Positions 32,150 through 41,369 of a stretch of 64,000 bases of DNA are shown here, one piece after another (positions within the stretch are counted from its first letter, which is position 1; every line of letters starts with the position of its first letter). The position numbers were made by a program, and so were the translations under genes. The stretch covers positions 186,001 through 250,000 of the forward strand of contig NZ_BMML01000007.1 in the NCBI RefSeq assembly GCF_014645815.1, in the 5' to 3' direction. Source of the DNA: Streptomyces fuscichromogenes. Lineage in GTDB: Bacteria > Actinomycetota > Actinomycetes > Streptomycetales > Streptomycetaceae. The notes below the pieces were generated by a model. It did not search any database and was not told the DNA's origin. It was given only the letters and a program-made list of their open reading frames with translations.

Positions 32150-34057
32150 ATGACGCTGACATCCCGACGCTCGTTCCTGATCGCCGGTTCCGCCGCGACC
32201 GCGGCCGTGCTCGTTCCGGTCGCCTCCGGCACCGCCACCGCGGCCCCCGTGGCGCCGGGCAGGACGATCTCCGTCGCCGCGGGCGAGACCTACGAACTCG
32301 CCGCGACCACCAAGGTGAGCCGGCTGACCATCGGCGAGGGCGGCAGGATCGTCGCCCCGGACGGGTACGACATCAGCCTGACCGTCGACGGTGTGGAGAC
32401 CGGCCAGCTGCTCACCGCCACCGGCGGCACCGCGACCCTCGTCCAGGCCGGCACCTACCGCGGGGACGTCGTCCTGACGGTCGCCGAGTCCAACGACGTC
32501 ACCTACCAGACGCTGACCTTCCCGTTCCGGCAGGCCCTGTACGTCGGCTCGGCCGGCGTCGACTCCGCGAAGTCCGTGCTGTCCGCCGTACGCGGCGGCA
32601 AGGTCACCGACACGGCCGCCCGCAACGTGTCGATCGCGTCCACCGGCGAGTGCTTCAACGGCGTCTACGTCGAGAGCGGCAGCTACACCCTCCAGAGCCC
32701 CACCATCACCCTCGACGGCAACGGCCGTTCGGACTTCGCCGGGTACGGTGCGGCCGTGGTCGGCGACGGCTCCACGACCAAACTGGTCGTGGACGGTGCC
32801 CGGATCAGCAACAAGGGCGTGGTACGCACCACCGTCATCGCCAACAACGGCGCCAACGTCCTCGTCAAGGACTCCTTCCTGCGCGCCCGCGACGGCGTCC
32901 TGCCCGCCGACTACCAGGCCACCGTCGAGACCCCGTACATGGAGTCGGTGCCCTGGATGCTGGGCCTGGACGGCAACGTCCGCGCCACCAACCTGATCGG
33001 CAAGGGCAGCATCGCCACCTACCTCAACTCGACCGTGTTCTCCGAGACCTGGGGCGCGCTGTCGGTCGAGGGCGGCAGCGGCCTGAAGCTGACCGCGATC
33101 AACAGCCATGTCGGCAACACCGGCGCGTACGGCTACGGCACCTACGCCATCGGCGACGCCACCGTCCGCGTCCTCGGCTCCCGCTTCGACGTCGGCTCCT
33201 ACGCGACGATCATCGCCGGGCCGGCCGCCGTCGTGCACTACGGCGACAGCACCCGCGACGCCGTCGCCGCCCTCAACACCGAGCTGGAACTCGGCCTGAC
33301 CAACGCCGAGTTGCGGGGCATCCCGGAGCGCAGCACGGTGGTGAACTCCGGCCACTTCGGTTACATGTTCTTCGGCGCCGGTCAACTCACCCTGGACGGT
33401 GGCACCGTCATCAACTCCGAGCGGGCCACCTTCCTCAACAAGGGCCAGCAGACCACCATTTCGGTCGACGGCTCCAAGGGCGCCCGGCTCAACCCGCGCG
33501 ACGGGATCATCCTGCAGATGATCGAGCTGGACGACCCGGGCCCGGTCCCCGTCAACGGCAAGATGATGAACATCGGCGTCTACACCGAGCCCACCACCGA
33601 CCCCACCAAGAACTCCTCCTTCGACGTCACCGCCGTCCACTCCACCGACGCCGCCGCCACCTTCAGCTCCATCGGACTCAAGGGCGACTTCTACAACGGC
33701 ATGCGCAACGGCAAGAACATGGTCCTCACCTTCGAGGGCTCCCGTGTCGAGGGCGTCATCTCGGCGACCAGGACCAAGCACCGGGTGTCCTCGATCGACT
33801 CGTCCACCTTCTACGAGCTCGGCATCGTCACCAACACCGTGCAGGCCGCCGTCAACAACGGCGTGGTGGTGAAGCTGAACAGCGGCTCGACCTGGACGGT
33901 CACCGGGACGTCGTACCTGACCAGTCTCACCCTCGCGGCCGACGCGGCCGTGAAGGCACCGCGCGGCAAGGCCGTGAAGCTGACGGTCGACGGCACCGAG
34001 ATGGCGATCACCGCGGGCTCCACCTACACGGGCGCCCTCACGCTCACCGTGGCGTGA
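32150..34057 (+). CDS. Tat-exported parallel beta-helix protein with repeated end domains
   Basis: About 635 residues. The N-terminus TSRRSFLIAGSAATAAVLVP carries a twin-arginine signal (SRRSFL). The body has many alternating NxxV/TxxxGxx steps (for example VYVESGSYTLQSPTITL, VLVKDSFLRARDG) consistent with a right-handed beta-helix, like pectate-lyase-fold or adhesin proteins. A roughly 55-residue segment after the signal (SRLTIGEGGRIVAP...SLTVDG) recurs at the C-terminus (TSLTLAADAAVKAP...KLTVDG), so the helix is framed by related domains. Likely secreted; no catalytic residues recognised. Confidence 0.75.
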   Translation: MTLTSRRSFLIAGSAATAAVLVPVASGTATAAPVAPGRTISVAAGETYELAATTKVSRLTIGEGGRIVAPDGYDISLTVDGVETGQLLTATGGTATLVQAGTYRGDVVLTVAESNDVTYQTLTFPFRQALYVGSAGVDSAKSVLSAVRGGKVTDTAARNVSIASTGECFNGVYVESGSYTLQSPTITLDGNGRSDFAGYGAAVVGDGSTTKLVVDGARISNKGVVRTTVIANNGANVLVKDSFLRARDGVLPADYQATVETPYMESVPWMLGLDGNVRATNLIGKGSIATYLNSTVFSETWGALSVEGGSGLKLTAINSHVGNTGAYGYGTYAIGDATVRVLGSRFDVGSYATIIAGPAAVVHYGDSTRDAVAALNTELELGLTNAELRGIPERSTVVNSGHFGYMFFGAGQLTLDGGTVINSERATFLNKGQQTTISVDGSKGARLNPRDGIILQMIELDDPGPVPVNGKMMNIGVYTEPTTDPTKNSSFDVTAVHSTDAAATFSSIGLKGDFYNGMRNGKNMVLTFEGSRVEGVISATRTKHRVSSIDSSTFYELGIVTNTVQAAVNNGVVVKLNSGSTWTVTGTSYLTSLTLAADAAVKAPRGKAVKLTVDGTEMAITAGSTYTGALTLTVA

Positions 34058-34106
34058 CGCCCGGCCCCATGGCGTGACCTCGGGCGCCGTGGAGTGCCAC
34101 CAGGCC

Positions 34107-34139
34107 GGAGGCGCGGACCCTTCCACGGTCCGCGCCTCC
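34107..34139 (+). terminator. Terminator hairpin between beta-helix and methyltransferase genes
   Basis: GGAGGCGCGGACC, loop CTTCCAC, GGTCCGCGCCTCC: a perfect 13-bp stem, followed by TTT. Confidence 0.88.
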
Positions 34140-34177
34140 TTTGGGTCCGGTGGCGCGGGCTCCCGTAAGCTGGCCGG

Positions 34178-34927
34178 ATGTTCAGCCCCGAAGGCCCGAG
34201 CCTGCGTGAACTCACCGTCCAGGCGCTGTCCTCCGTCGAGCGCGGTTACGACCTGCTGGCCCCGAAGTTCGACCACACCCCCTTCCGGACGCCCGACTCG
34301 GTCCTGGAGGCGGTCGCGAAGGCGCTCACCCCGCTCGGCCCCTTCGAGGACGGCCTCGACCTGTGCTGCGGGACGGGAGCCGGCACCGAGGTACTGGCCC
34401 AGGTGTGCCGGCACAGCGTGACCGGGGTCGACTTCAGCGCCGGCATGCTGGAGGTCGCCCGCCGGCAGACCCCGCCCGACGGCCCGGACGTCGCGTATGT
34501 GCGCGGCGACGCCCGCGCCCTGCCCTTCGGGCCCGCCTTCGATCTGGTCGTCAGCTTCGGGGCGTTCGGGCACTTCCTGCCCCGGGAGCTGCCCGGCCTC
34601 TTCGACCAGGTCCACACGGTGCTGCGGCCGGGCGGCGGCTTCGCCTTCCCGGTGCTCGCGCCGCCTCGGCCCACCAGCCCCGGGTTCTGGATGCTGCTGG
34701 GCTTCGACGCCGTCATGCGGGTGCGCAACGCCCTGTGGCGGCCGCCGTTCGTCATGTACTACCGGGCCTTCCGACTCGGCCTCGTGCTGCGGGAGTTGGC
34801 GCGCGCCGGGTTCGAGACCGACCTGTACCCGCTGTCCGGGTTCGGCGAGCGCGACGACGGCAGCCCGCGGGCCCGGCTGGTGGTGGCCCGGCGCGGTCAG
34901 CCCGCCGCAGGGACCGTGAACTCGTAG
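34178..34927 (+). CDS. Class I SAM-dependent methyltransferase
   Basis: About 249 residues with motif I DLCCGTGAGTEV (about 61-72), VTGVDFSAGMLEVARRQ (motif II) and YVRGDARALPFG (motif III), of the UbiE/arsenite-methyltransferase-like group. Substrate not evident. Its 3' end overlaps the convergent GntR gene by 31 bp. Confidence 0.83.
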   Translation: MFSPEGPSLRELTVQALSSVERGYDLLAPKFDHTPFRTPDSVLEAVAKALTPLGPFEDGLDLCCGTGAGTEVLAQVCRHSVTGVDFSAGMLEVARRQTPPDGPDVAYVRGDARALPFGPAFDLVVSFGAFGHFLPRELPGLFDQVHTVLRPGGGFAFPVLAPPRPTSPGFWMLLGFDAVMRVRNALWRPPFVMYYRAFRLGLVLRELARAGFETDLYPLSGFGERDDGSPRARLVVARRGQPAAGTVNS

Positions 34928-35640
34928 ACGAGTGCGTCCTGCTGGGCGTCGACCACCAGGTCGGTGATCTCCAGCGGGCGGGCGTACTGGTCGTGCACGC
35001 GGCGGGTCACCCGGACCGAGGACGCGTCCGCGACCTGGGTGATGGAGTCCCGGTGGTGCAGGGTGAGGCCGGCCTTGCGCATCCAGTCGTAGGTCCGGCG
35101 CAGCTGCGCGGCGGCACTGCCGTCGGCCCGCTCCCGGTAGCGGCCCAGCTCCTCGACCTCCCTCAGGGCCACCGCCGAGAAGGAGGTCACGGCGGTGCGC
35201 AGGGCGTGGCCGTCGGGGGAGGCCGACTCGTAGCGGTGCACCAGGGTCGGCCGGTGCGGGGCCAGCCCCAGCGCCGCCGCGTGCTCGGGCGGCGGCTCCT
35301 CCCAGGTCACCGTGGCCCGGTCGACCGCGCCGTGTTCCGTGGTCCCGGCGCCCACCGGGAAGGCCAGGGAGACCGGGCTCTGCACCGGACGGCCGTGCAG
35401 TGTCGCGTGACTGCCACGCCGGTCGGTGGCCACCAGTCCGCTGTGCCGCAGCACCTCCAGCGCCTGCCGGACGGTCTCCCGGCTGACCTCGAAGTGCTGC
35501 GCCAACCGCCGTTCCCCCGGCAGCCGTTCCCCCGGCGGCACGGTGCCGTCGCGCAGTTCGCCGAGGAGCTGGGTCGCGATCCGCCAGTACAGGGGCTGCC
35601 CTTCGTTCTCGTGGTGGTCATGCGGGGTGGTGCGGGCCAT
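34897..35640 (-). CDS. GntR-family (HutC/UTRA subfamily) transcriptional regulator
   Basis: About 247 residues: winged HTH (about 15-80; ERLPGERRLAQHFEVSRETVRQALEVLRHSG) and a C-terminal UTRA ligand-binding domain. ATG 35640 has AGGAG upstream. A palindrome resembling HutC/DasR operators lies about 65 bp upstream and suggests autorepression. The effector is unknown. Confidence 0.87.
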   Translation of the reverse strand: MARTTPHDHHENEGQPLYWRIATQLLGELRDGTVPPGERLPGERRLAQHFEVSRETVRQALEVLRHSGLVATDRRGSHATLHGRPVQSPVSLAFPVGAGTTEHGAVDRATVTWEEPPPEHAAALGLAPHRPTLVHRYESASPDGHALRTAVTSFSAVALREVEELGRYRERADGSAAAQLRRTYDWMRKAGLTLHHRDSITQVADASSVRVTRRVHDQYARPLEITDLVVDAQQDALVYEFTVPAAG

Positions 35641-35702
35641 GCCGCTCCTCCTGGGGGTGACAAGAAGTAGCCGTGCGGGTTCGTTCCGCGACCACATCTA
35701 GC

Positions 35703-35718
35703 ATTGGTCTAAACCATC
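35703..35718. promoter_or_regulatory. HutC/DasR-like operator upstream of the GntR gene
   Basis: ATTGGTCTAAACCATC contains the dyad TGGT-CTAA-ACCA. DasR-type GntR regulators bind ACTGGTCTAGACCACT, which differs at only a few places. It sits just upstream of the GntR gene start on the minus strand. Confidence 0.6.
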
Positions 35719-35760
35719 AGGGAAGAGCGGCCGACGGGTTCGGCCGAAACCGTGCGGGCC

Positions 35761-36927
35761 TCACAGACTCGCGTAAACCGCGTCGACCAGGGCCGTCTTC
35801 CGGGGGTCGTCCGCGATCCGGGGCCCCATGCGGTTCATGACGTAGCCGAGGGAGACCCCCGCCTCGGGGTCGGCCAACCCGCAGGAGCCACCGAACCCGT
35901 CGTGCCCGAAGGCCCGCGGATTCGGCCCGTAGGAACCGTTCGGCCCGCTCAGCCACAGCCCGAGCCCGACCTCGGTCTCGTGCTCGAAGCCCGCCCCGAG
36001 CACCAGGTCACGGCAGCTGCCCTGGCCCTCCCGCACCCGCTCGGCCGCCTCCGGCGACAGCACACGCAGGCCGCCGTACTCGCCCCGGCCCGCGAACACC
36101 CCGTACAGCGCCGCCACCGCGCGGGCCGTGCCGTGCCCGTTGGCCGCCGGGATCTCGGCCGCCCGCCACTCGGCGGTGTTGGCGTCCCTCGCGCCCGTGC
36201 CCGGGTTGGCCAGGGCGGCGACCGCGGCGGGCGCCAACTGGCTGAAGATCGCGGCCTGTTCGCTGTCCGACAGCACCTTGGGATGCACCAGTTCGGCCGC
36301 CCGGCCCGATTCCTTCGCGGGCAGCCCGATGGTGAAGTCGATCCCCAGCGGTCCGGTCACCTCCCGCTCCAGGAAGGCGCCCGGCCGCAGTCCCGACACC
36401 CGCCGCACCACCTCGCCGACCAGGAAGCCGTAGGTCAGCGCGTGGTAGCCGGACCTGGTCCCCGGCTCCCACCAGGGCTCCGTCGCCGCCAGCCGCGCGG
36501 TGGTCAGCTCCCAGTCGTACAGGTCCTGGAGCGAGTGCGGCTCACGCAGGCCGGACAGCCCGGCCCGGTGCGAGAGCAGATGGCGGACCAGGATCCGCTC
36601 CTTGCCGGCCGCCGCGAACTCGGGCCAGTGGTCGGCCACCGGCGCGTCGAGGTCCAGCAGTCCCCGGTCGGCCAGGATGTGCGCGCACAGGGCCACCGGG
36701 CCCTTGGTGGTGGACCAGACGTTGACCAGCGTGTCGCGCTCCCACGGCCGGCTGCGGGCCGGATCCGCCCAGCCGCCCCAGAGATCCACCACGGTCTCGC
36801 CGCCGACCGTCACCGCGACGGCGGCGCCCAGCTCCTCCCGGTCCCGGAAGTTCTCCTCGAACGCCTCCCGCACCGCCGCGAAACGCGGTGCGCAGTGGCC
36901 GTGGATCTGTGGCTCGTGCTCGGACAT
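35761..36927 (-). CDS. Serine hydrolase of the class C beta-lactamase/esterase family
   Basis: About 388 residues. S72-T-T-K75 is the SxxK nucleophile box, and SGYHALTYG supplies the Tyr of the YxN-like site. This is the EstB/beta-lactamase-related esterase group found widely in Streptomyces, without a signal peptide. Likely substrates are small esters or beta-lactams; a lactamase role is not implied. Confidence 0.82.
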   Translation of the reverse strand: MSEHEPQIHGHCAPRFAAVREAFEENFRDREELGAAVAVTVGGETVVDLWGGWADPARSRPWERDTLVNVWSTTKGPVALCAHILADRGLLDLDAPVADHWPEFAAAGKERILVRHLLSHRAGLSGLREPHSLQDLYDWELTTARLAATEPWWEPGTRSGYHALTYGFLVGEVVRRVSGLRPGAFLEREVTGPLGIDFTIGLPAKESGRAAELVHPKVLSDSEQAAIFSQLAPAAVAALANPGTGARDANTAEWRAAEIPAANGHGTARAVAALYGVFAGRGEYGGLRVLSPEAAERVREGQGSCRDLVLGAGFEHETEVGLGLWLSGPNGSYGPNPRAFGHDGFGGSCGLADPEAGVSLGYVMNRMGPRIADDPRKTALVDAVYASL

Positions 36928-37014
36928 CGGTCCTCCGTCGTACGCCGGGAACCCGGACCGCGACGCTGCGGCCCGGGAACCTGAACGTACCGACTGGTCG
37001 GACTGGGGGGAAGA

Positions 37015-37437
37015 TCAGAGCAGGAAGAGCCTCCCGGCCGGCTCCCGGTGACCGTCGGCGCTGTGCCAGTAGTCGCGGGTCTCCACCGCCAGGCCCCGCG
37101 CGTCGAAGCGCGCGAACACGCACCCCGCCAGCGTGGCCGCCGCACCCCCCTCCTCGGACCGCACCCGGAACTCCGCCGCCGCCACCCCGTCCGGGCCCAC
37201 CAGCGGCGCCGAGAACCGGACGTCCGTCACCCGCTCCGCCTCGAACGACCAGCGCAGATAGGCGGCGAGTTCGTCCCGCCCCCGGTGCGGTTCACGGAAC
37301 GGCATCGAGCGGTGCACGCAGTCCTCCGCGTACAGGGCGAGCAGCGCCTCCACGTCGTGCGCGGCCCAGCCCCGCTCCCAGACCCGGACGAACCGCTCGG
37401 CGGCCTGGCGTGCGTCCATCTGCGCCGTCTCCGGCAT
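37015..37437 (-). CDS. NTF2/SnoaL-like fold protein
   Basis: 140 residues: ERFVRVWERGWAAHDVEALLALYAEDC, HRSMPFREPHRGRDEL, and GCVFARFDARGLAVETRDYW are typical of nuclear transport factor 2-like SnoaL proteins, which act as ketosteroid-isomerase-like or binding proteins. GGAG is at the start codon. It lies 13 bp downstream of an acetyl esterase gene. Confidence 0.78.
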   Translation of the reverse strand: MPETAQMDARQAAERFVRVWERGWAAHDVEALLALYAEDCVHRSMPFREPHRGRDELAAYLRWSFEAERVTDVRFSAPLVGPDGVAAAEFRVRSEEGGAAATLAGCVFARFDARGLAVETRDYWHSADGHREPAGRLFLL

Positions 37438-37450
37438 CTCCGCTGCCTCC

Positions 37451-38419
37451 TCAGGCGTACGAGCGCAGCCAGCGCACCTTCGCCGCCTCGTGGTACGGGC
37501 CGCCGCCCTCGTGGTCGTTGTAGTCGTACAGCTCGATCGTCTTGTCCTCGTGGGCCCAGGAGTTGAAGGCCGCGAAGACCGTGGACGGCGGGCAGGTCTG
37601 GTCCTCCAGACCCGTCGAGAACAGCGCCGGGGCCCGGCCGCGCGCCGCGAAGTGCACCCCGTCGAAGTAGGAGAGGGTGCGCTGCACGTCGGCCGAACGG
37701 CCGCGGTGGGTCTTGAGGAACAGACCGATCTCCCGGTACGGGTGACGGTCCGTCAGCGTGGTGGCGCGCGGGAAGTCGCACAGGAACGGCACGTCCGGCG
37801 CGACCGCGACCAGGTCCGGCACCAGACCGCCGACGGCGACGGTGATCCCGCCGCCCTGGCTGGACCCGAGCGCCACGGTCCGCGTCGCGTCGGTCAGCGG
37901 GTGCGAACGGGCCGCCTCCACCGCCCGCACGGCGTCCGTGAACACCCGCCGGTAGTAGTAGTTCTCCGGCGCGTCGATGCCCCGCGTCATGAACCCGGGA
38001 TACGCCGGCGCGCCGCCCACCGGGTCGGCGGTGCCGCCCCCGCCGCCCCAGGCGCTGCCCTGGCCCCGGGTGTCCATCGTGAAGTGCGCCCGTCCCGTCG
38101 ACGCCCAGAGCAGGTTCTCGTGCGGCAGCCCGCGCCCGCCGCCGTACCCGACGAACTCCACGACCAGCGGCAGCGGTCCGCTGCTGCCGGCCGGCAGCCG
38201 GAGCCAGCCCTTGACCGGGTGGCCGCCGAACCCGGCGAACGTCACGTCGTAGACGTCGACCGTGGACAGCCCGGTGTCGACCGGCTCGAAGCGGGCGTCG
38301 AGATCGTGCTCGCGGGCCTCCTGGAGCGTCCCGGACCAGAAGTCGTCGAAGTCGTCGGGCGCCACCGACTCGCTACGGTGTTCGCGGAGCTCGTCCAGGG
38401 GAAGGTCGAACAGGGCCAT
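37451..38419 (-). CDS. Acetylxylan esterase/cephalosporin-C deacetylase-like hydrolase (AXE1)
   Basis: About 322 residues, alpha/beta hydrolase. The nucleophile elbow GSSQGGG (about 185-191), the RGQGS turn, LEDQTCPP aspartate and EHG-like C-terminal His (NDHEGGG) match the AXE1 family, which removes acetyl groups from xylooligosaccharides or cephalosporin C. It lacks a signal peptide, so it probably acts on imported sugars or on small acetyl esters. Confidence 0.85.
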   Translation of the reverse strand: MALFDLPLDELREHRSESVAPDDFDDFWSGTLQEAREHDLDARFEPVDTGLSTVDVYDVTFAGFGGHPVKGWLRLPAGSSGPLPLVVEFVGYGGGRGLPHENLLWASTGRAHFTMDTRGQGSAWGGGGGTADPVGGAPAYPGFMTRGIDAPENYYYRRVFTDAVRAVEAARSHPLTDATRTVALGSSQGGGITVAVGGLVPDLVAVAPDVPFLCDFPRATTLTDRHPYREIGLFLKTHRGRSADVQRTLSYFDGVHFAARGRAPALFSTGLEDQTCPPSTVFAAFNSWAHEDKTIELYDYNDHEGGGPYHEAAKVRWLRSYA

Positions 38420-38877
38420 CTACGACCGCCTTCGTGAAGGAAAGGTGCGGATGATCACACCGTACGTGGGTGGTCCGACGAATTGCCAGGCCTCTGCGCC
38501 GCCCGGAACCTACGACGAGCCCCTCCCGTCAGCCGTTGATCTGCTGGTCAGGGGCGCGGGACTACGCGTCGTGGGCCATGGGTAGAAGATCCCTGGCGGC
38601 TGGGCGGCCCCAGCAGGTGGTCGGGTCACCGTGGTGGGAGCGGCGGGCCGCGAACCCGCACCGTCGGCTCCGCCTCCGTCCGGCTCGCCGTCCCCGGCCT
38701 CGTCGACACCCGCCGCGCACCGTCCCAGCTCCGACCTGCTCATCGACGGCGGCACCGCCGGTGTGCGGGAGACGCACGCCCCGGAACTGCCCGCGAGCCT
38801 CGGCTGCGACGGCTCGACCCCCACCGGCCAGGGCTCCAGGACTCCCGGGGCATCAGGGCCGCAGGGCTCCAGCGCTG
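38420..38877. other. Intergenic stretch between AXE1 and Rv1733c-like genes
   Basis: About 460 bp. Frames across it (for example 38510-39097 minus) are compositional and match nothing I know. It holds the AXE1 upstream sequence (GAAGGCGG near its start on the minus strand) and the 3' flank of the membrane-protein gene. No repeat or hairpin of note was seen. Confidence 0.5.
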
Positions 38878-39465
38878 TCAGGCGCGTCCGCGGGTCCAGT
38901 CCGGGCCGGTGCGTGCCCACTCCTGCTCCCACTCCGCGAGCCGGTGCCGCAGCGCCACCCGGCGTACGACGCCATGGCCGACCAGCACCACGGCCGCCGC
39001 GCCGGCCGTCCCGCACAGGCCCACGGTGACCGTGTGCTGCCAGACGGCGATGGCGTCGGGCGGCGGGGCGACCCCGTGCCCCTGCCGGTCGAACCACACG
39101 TCCACCACGTCACCGGTCCGGGTCCCCGCCGGTACTCGGGCCAGGGCGGTCTTCGTGCCCTTGCCGGGCACCGTCCAGCGGACGTTCGTCTGATAGGCGT
39201 GTGCCCGGTCGCCGCCCTCCACCGAGGGCAGCTGCTCCGGAGCGCCGCCGACGACCACGGCCCGCACCATGTGCCGCTGGGCCCGCTCCGCCGCCGCCAC
39301 CGACTGCGCCTGCTCATGGGCCCACAGCCCCGTCACCGCCCCCACCAGGGGCGCGCCCACGCACAGCAGGGCCGCGACGGTCAGCGCGATCCAAGCCTCC
39401 ACCATGTCGGACTTGCGCCGCAGCGGGTTCTGCCGCCAGCGCCAGCCACGCACCCGGGTACGCAT
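38878..39465 (-). CDS. Rv1733c-like two-TM membrane protein
   Basis: About 195 residues. The N-terminal RTRVRGWRWRQNPLRRKSDMVEAW is the signature start of Streptomyces proteins of this type. One TM near 30-50, an extracytoplasmic domain with VRWTVPGKGTKTALARVPAG and TGDVVDVWFDRQG (calls for cell-wall exposure), and a second TM near 140-160 follow. ATG 39465 has GAGGAGG upstream. Function unknown; the mycobacterial relative is a dormancy-associated membrane antigen. Confidence 0.8.
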   Translation of the reverse strand: MRTRVRGWRWRQNPLRRKSDMVEAWIALTVAALLCVGAPLVGAVTGLWAHEQAQSVAAAERAQRHMVRAVVVGGAPEQLPSVEGGDRAHAYQTNVRWTVPGKGTKTALARVPAGTRTGDVVDVWFDRQGHGVAPPPDAIAVWQHTVTVGLCGTAGAAAVVLVGHGVVRRVALRHRLAEWEQEWARTGPDWTRGRA

Positions 39466-39657
39466 GTCGACCTCCTCGCCGCTGCAAGAGCCGGAGGGCC
39501 GGACAGCCGGTCCGCAGCTCCCAGCGTGCCCCCGCTCGCACGCGAGCGTCCACACGGGAGTGGTACCCCGAACGGAGCATCCCGCCCACCGTCCGCGGGA
39601 ACGGGTGCGGCACCGGCCGAAGCGTGGGTTCCGCCGCGCGCCCCGGCCGGCCGCCGG

Positions 39658-40236
39658 TCAGCCGCGGTGATTGTCGGGCGACTCGGAGGAGGGGGCCGAG
39701 GCGTCCGCGAGGTACCGGGTGAGGAGGTCGCGGCAGACCGGGACGAGTGCCGCGTCGGACAGGCCGCGCTTGGGCAGGATGACGGAGGGGCTGCCCGTGA
39801 GGTCCGGGAGGACGAACTGTCTGCCGGATTCCGTGAACGAACCGAACTGGGACCAGGAGTGGACGACGGTCCGCCCCTCCGTGCTGATCGTCAGGCTGTC
39901 CGGTCCGATCTCCACCTCGTGCGCCAGCTGCATCCTCGGGGAGCGCCGTCGGATCTCGCGTGCCCTGCGGCGCAGGGTCTGCCGCGAGGCGATGGTGAAC
40001 GACCTGTAGAAGACGCGGACGAGAACCATCGCGAGCAGCAGGGCGGCGATCCACCACGGCCAGGCGGGTCTGGCCAGGGCCAGCAGCACCGCCAGGCTCC
40101 ACAGGGTCACGAGAACGATCGAGGCCTGGCCCAGTACCTGGCGACGCACACGCCGTACCGCGGGCGTGCGGGCCAGTAGTTCGAGGAGGTCGTCGACCTC
40201 CGGGACGTACCTCAGCGTCAGCGTCGGCCGCATCAT
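39658..40236 (-). CDS. YcxB-like membrane protein
   Basis: 192 residues. Two adjacent TM segments (about 35-75), then a soluble domain with VEIGPDSLTISTEGRTVVHSWSQFGSFTESGRQFVLP, typical of YcxB-like C-terminal domains. Function unknown. Confidence 0.75.
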   Translation of the reverse strand: MMRPTLTLRYVPEVDDLLELLARTPAVRRVRRQVLGQASIVLVTLWSLAVLLALARPAWPWWIAALLLAMVLVRVFYRSFTIASRQTLRRRAREIRRRSPRMQLAHEVEIGPDSLTISTEGRTVVHSWSQFGSFTESGRQFVLPDLTGSPSVILPKRGLSDAALVPVCRDLLTRYLADASAPSSESPDNHRG

Positions 40237-40445
40237 CCCCCCTGCCCTCGACGGGCGAGCCCGCGCATCGTAGTGCCGAGCGCCGCAGAAGGGGAGTGAA
40301 GGGCCCGGGCCGGACCCGGATCCCCTCGATCATTGCGGCCCTGTGAACGATCCGCGGGTGCGGGAATAGCTGTCAGGTGCCCGTCCTTGGCGCTGAGTGC
40401 GGCTGCCGGGACACCGGTGACAGCACCAGAGAGCGAGGAAACACG

Positions 40446-41369
40446 ATGCCCAAGGCGTACGTCTACACCAGGCACGGCGGGCCCGAGACCGAGGCCTTCG
40501 CCGACCTGGACCGGCCCGTTCCCGGCCCCGGTGAAGTGCTGGTCGCGGTCCGCGCGGCCGGGGTCAACCCCGTCGACTGGAAGCTGCGGGGCGGCTTCCG
40601 GCGCCCCGGCGAGGGAGACGCACGCTTCCCGGTCGTGCTGGGCAGCGAGGCCGCCGGTGTGGTCGAGGAGACCGGCGCGGGCGTGACCGGCTTCGCGGCC
40701 GGCGACGAGGTCTTCGGCAACACGCCCACCGGCGCGTTCGCCGAGTACGCTCTCCTGACGGCGTCCGTGACGGCGCACAAGCCCGCCGCGCTGTCCTTCA
40801 CCGACGCCGCCACCCTGCCCGTCGCCGCGGCCACCGCCTACGACGGCGTACGCCAGCTCGACCTGCCCGAGGGCGCGACCCTGCTGGTCACCGGCGCGGG
40901 CGGCGGGGTCGGCGTGGCGGCCCTCCAGATCGCCCGTGCCTGGGGGCTGCGGGTGGTGGGTGTGGCCGGCGAGGCCAAGAAGGACCTCGTCGAGGCGCTG
41001 GGCGCCGTGCACGTGCCCTCCGGCCCGGGGCTGGCGGACCGGGTGCGGGCGGTCGCTCCCGAGGGCGTGGACGGCGTCTACGACCTGGTCGGCGGGGAGG
41101 TGCTCGCCGAGGCGGCCGGTCTGCTCGCCGACCGCACCAAGCTGATCACCGCGGGTGCCCCGCCGGAGACCGTCGCCGCGCTGGGCGGCGCCCGGGTGGC
41201 ACGCGCCCGGACCGCCGCGGTCCTGGACGAGGTGGCCGAGCTCGTGGTGGCCGGTGAACTCGACCCGCACGTCTCGCGGACCTTCCCGCTGGACAAGGCC
41301 GACGAGGCGTTGCGCGCCGTCGAGGACGGGCACGCCCTCGGCAAGATCGTGATCGAGGTCGCCATATGA
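40446..41369 (+). CDS. NADP-dependent quinone oxidoreductase (MDR family)
   Basis: About 307 residues: GroES-like N-terminal domain (GVNPVDWKLRGG) and a Rossmann domain with GAGGGVGVAALQIARAWG (NADPH loop near 161-178). No zinc ligands are evident, so it is a quinone-oxidoreductase/zeta-crystallin-type enzyme. ATG 40446 has GAGCGAGGAAA upstream. It overlaps the GNAT gene by ATGA. Confidence 0.88.
   Translation: MPKAYVYTRHGGPETEAFADLDRPVPGPGEVLVAVRAAGVNPVDWKLRGGFRRPGEGDARFPVVLGSEAAGVVEETGAGVTGFAAGDEVFGNTPTGAFAEYALLTASVTAHKPAALSFTDAATLPVAAATAYDGVRQLDLPEGATLLVTGAGGGVGVAALQIARAWGLRVVGVAGEAKKDLVEALGAVHVPSGPGLADRVRAVAPEGVDGVYDLVGGEVLAEAAGLLADRTKLITAGAPPETVAALGGARVARARTAAVLDEVAELVVAGELDPHVSRTFPLDKADEALRAVEDGHALGKIVIEVAI

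Noticed and set aside
38547..38577. Third copy of the GGGGCGCGGGGAACTG-type repeat
   Set aside because: Only about 10 bp match; too weak to count.
38510..39097. Minus-strand 195-codon gene between AXE1 and Rv1733c-like genes
   Set aside because: It overlaps the start region and body of a better supported gene and has no domain.
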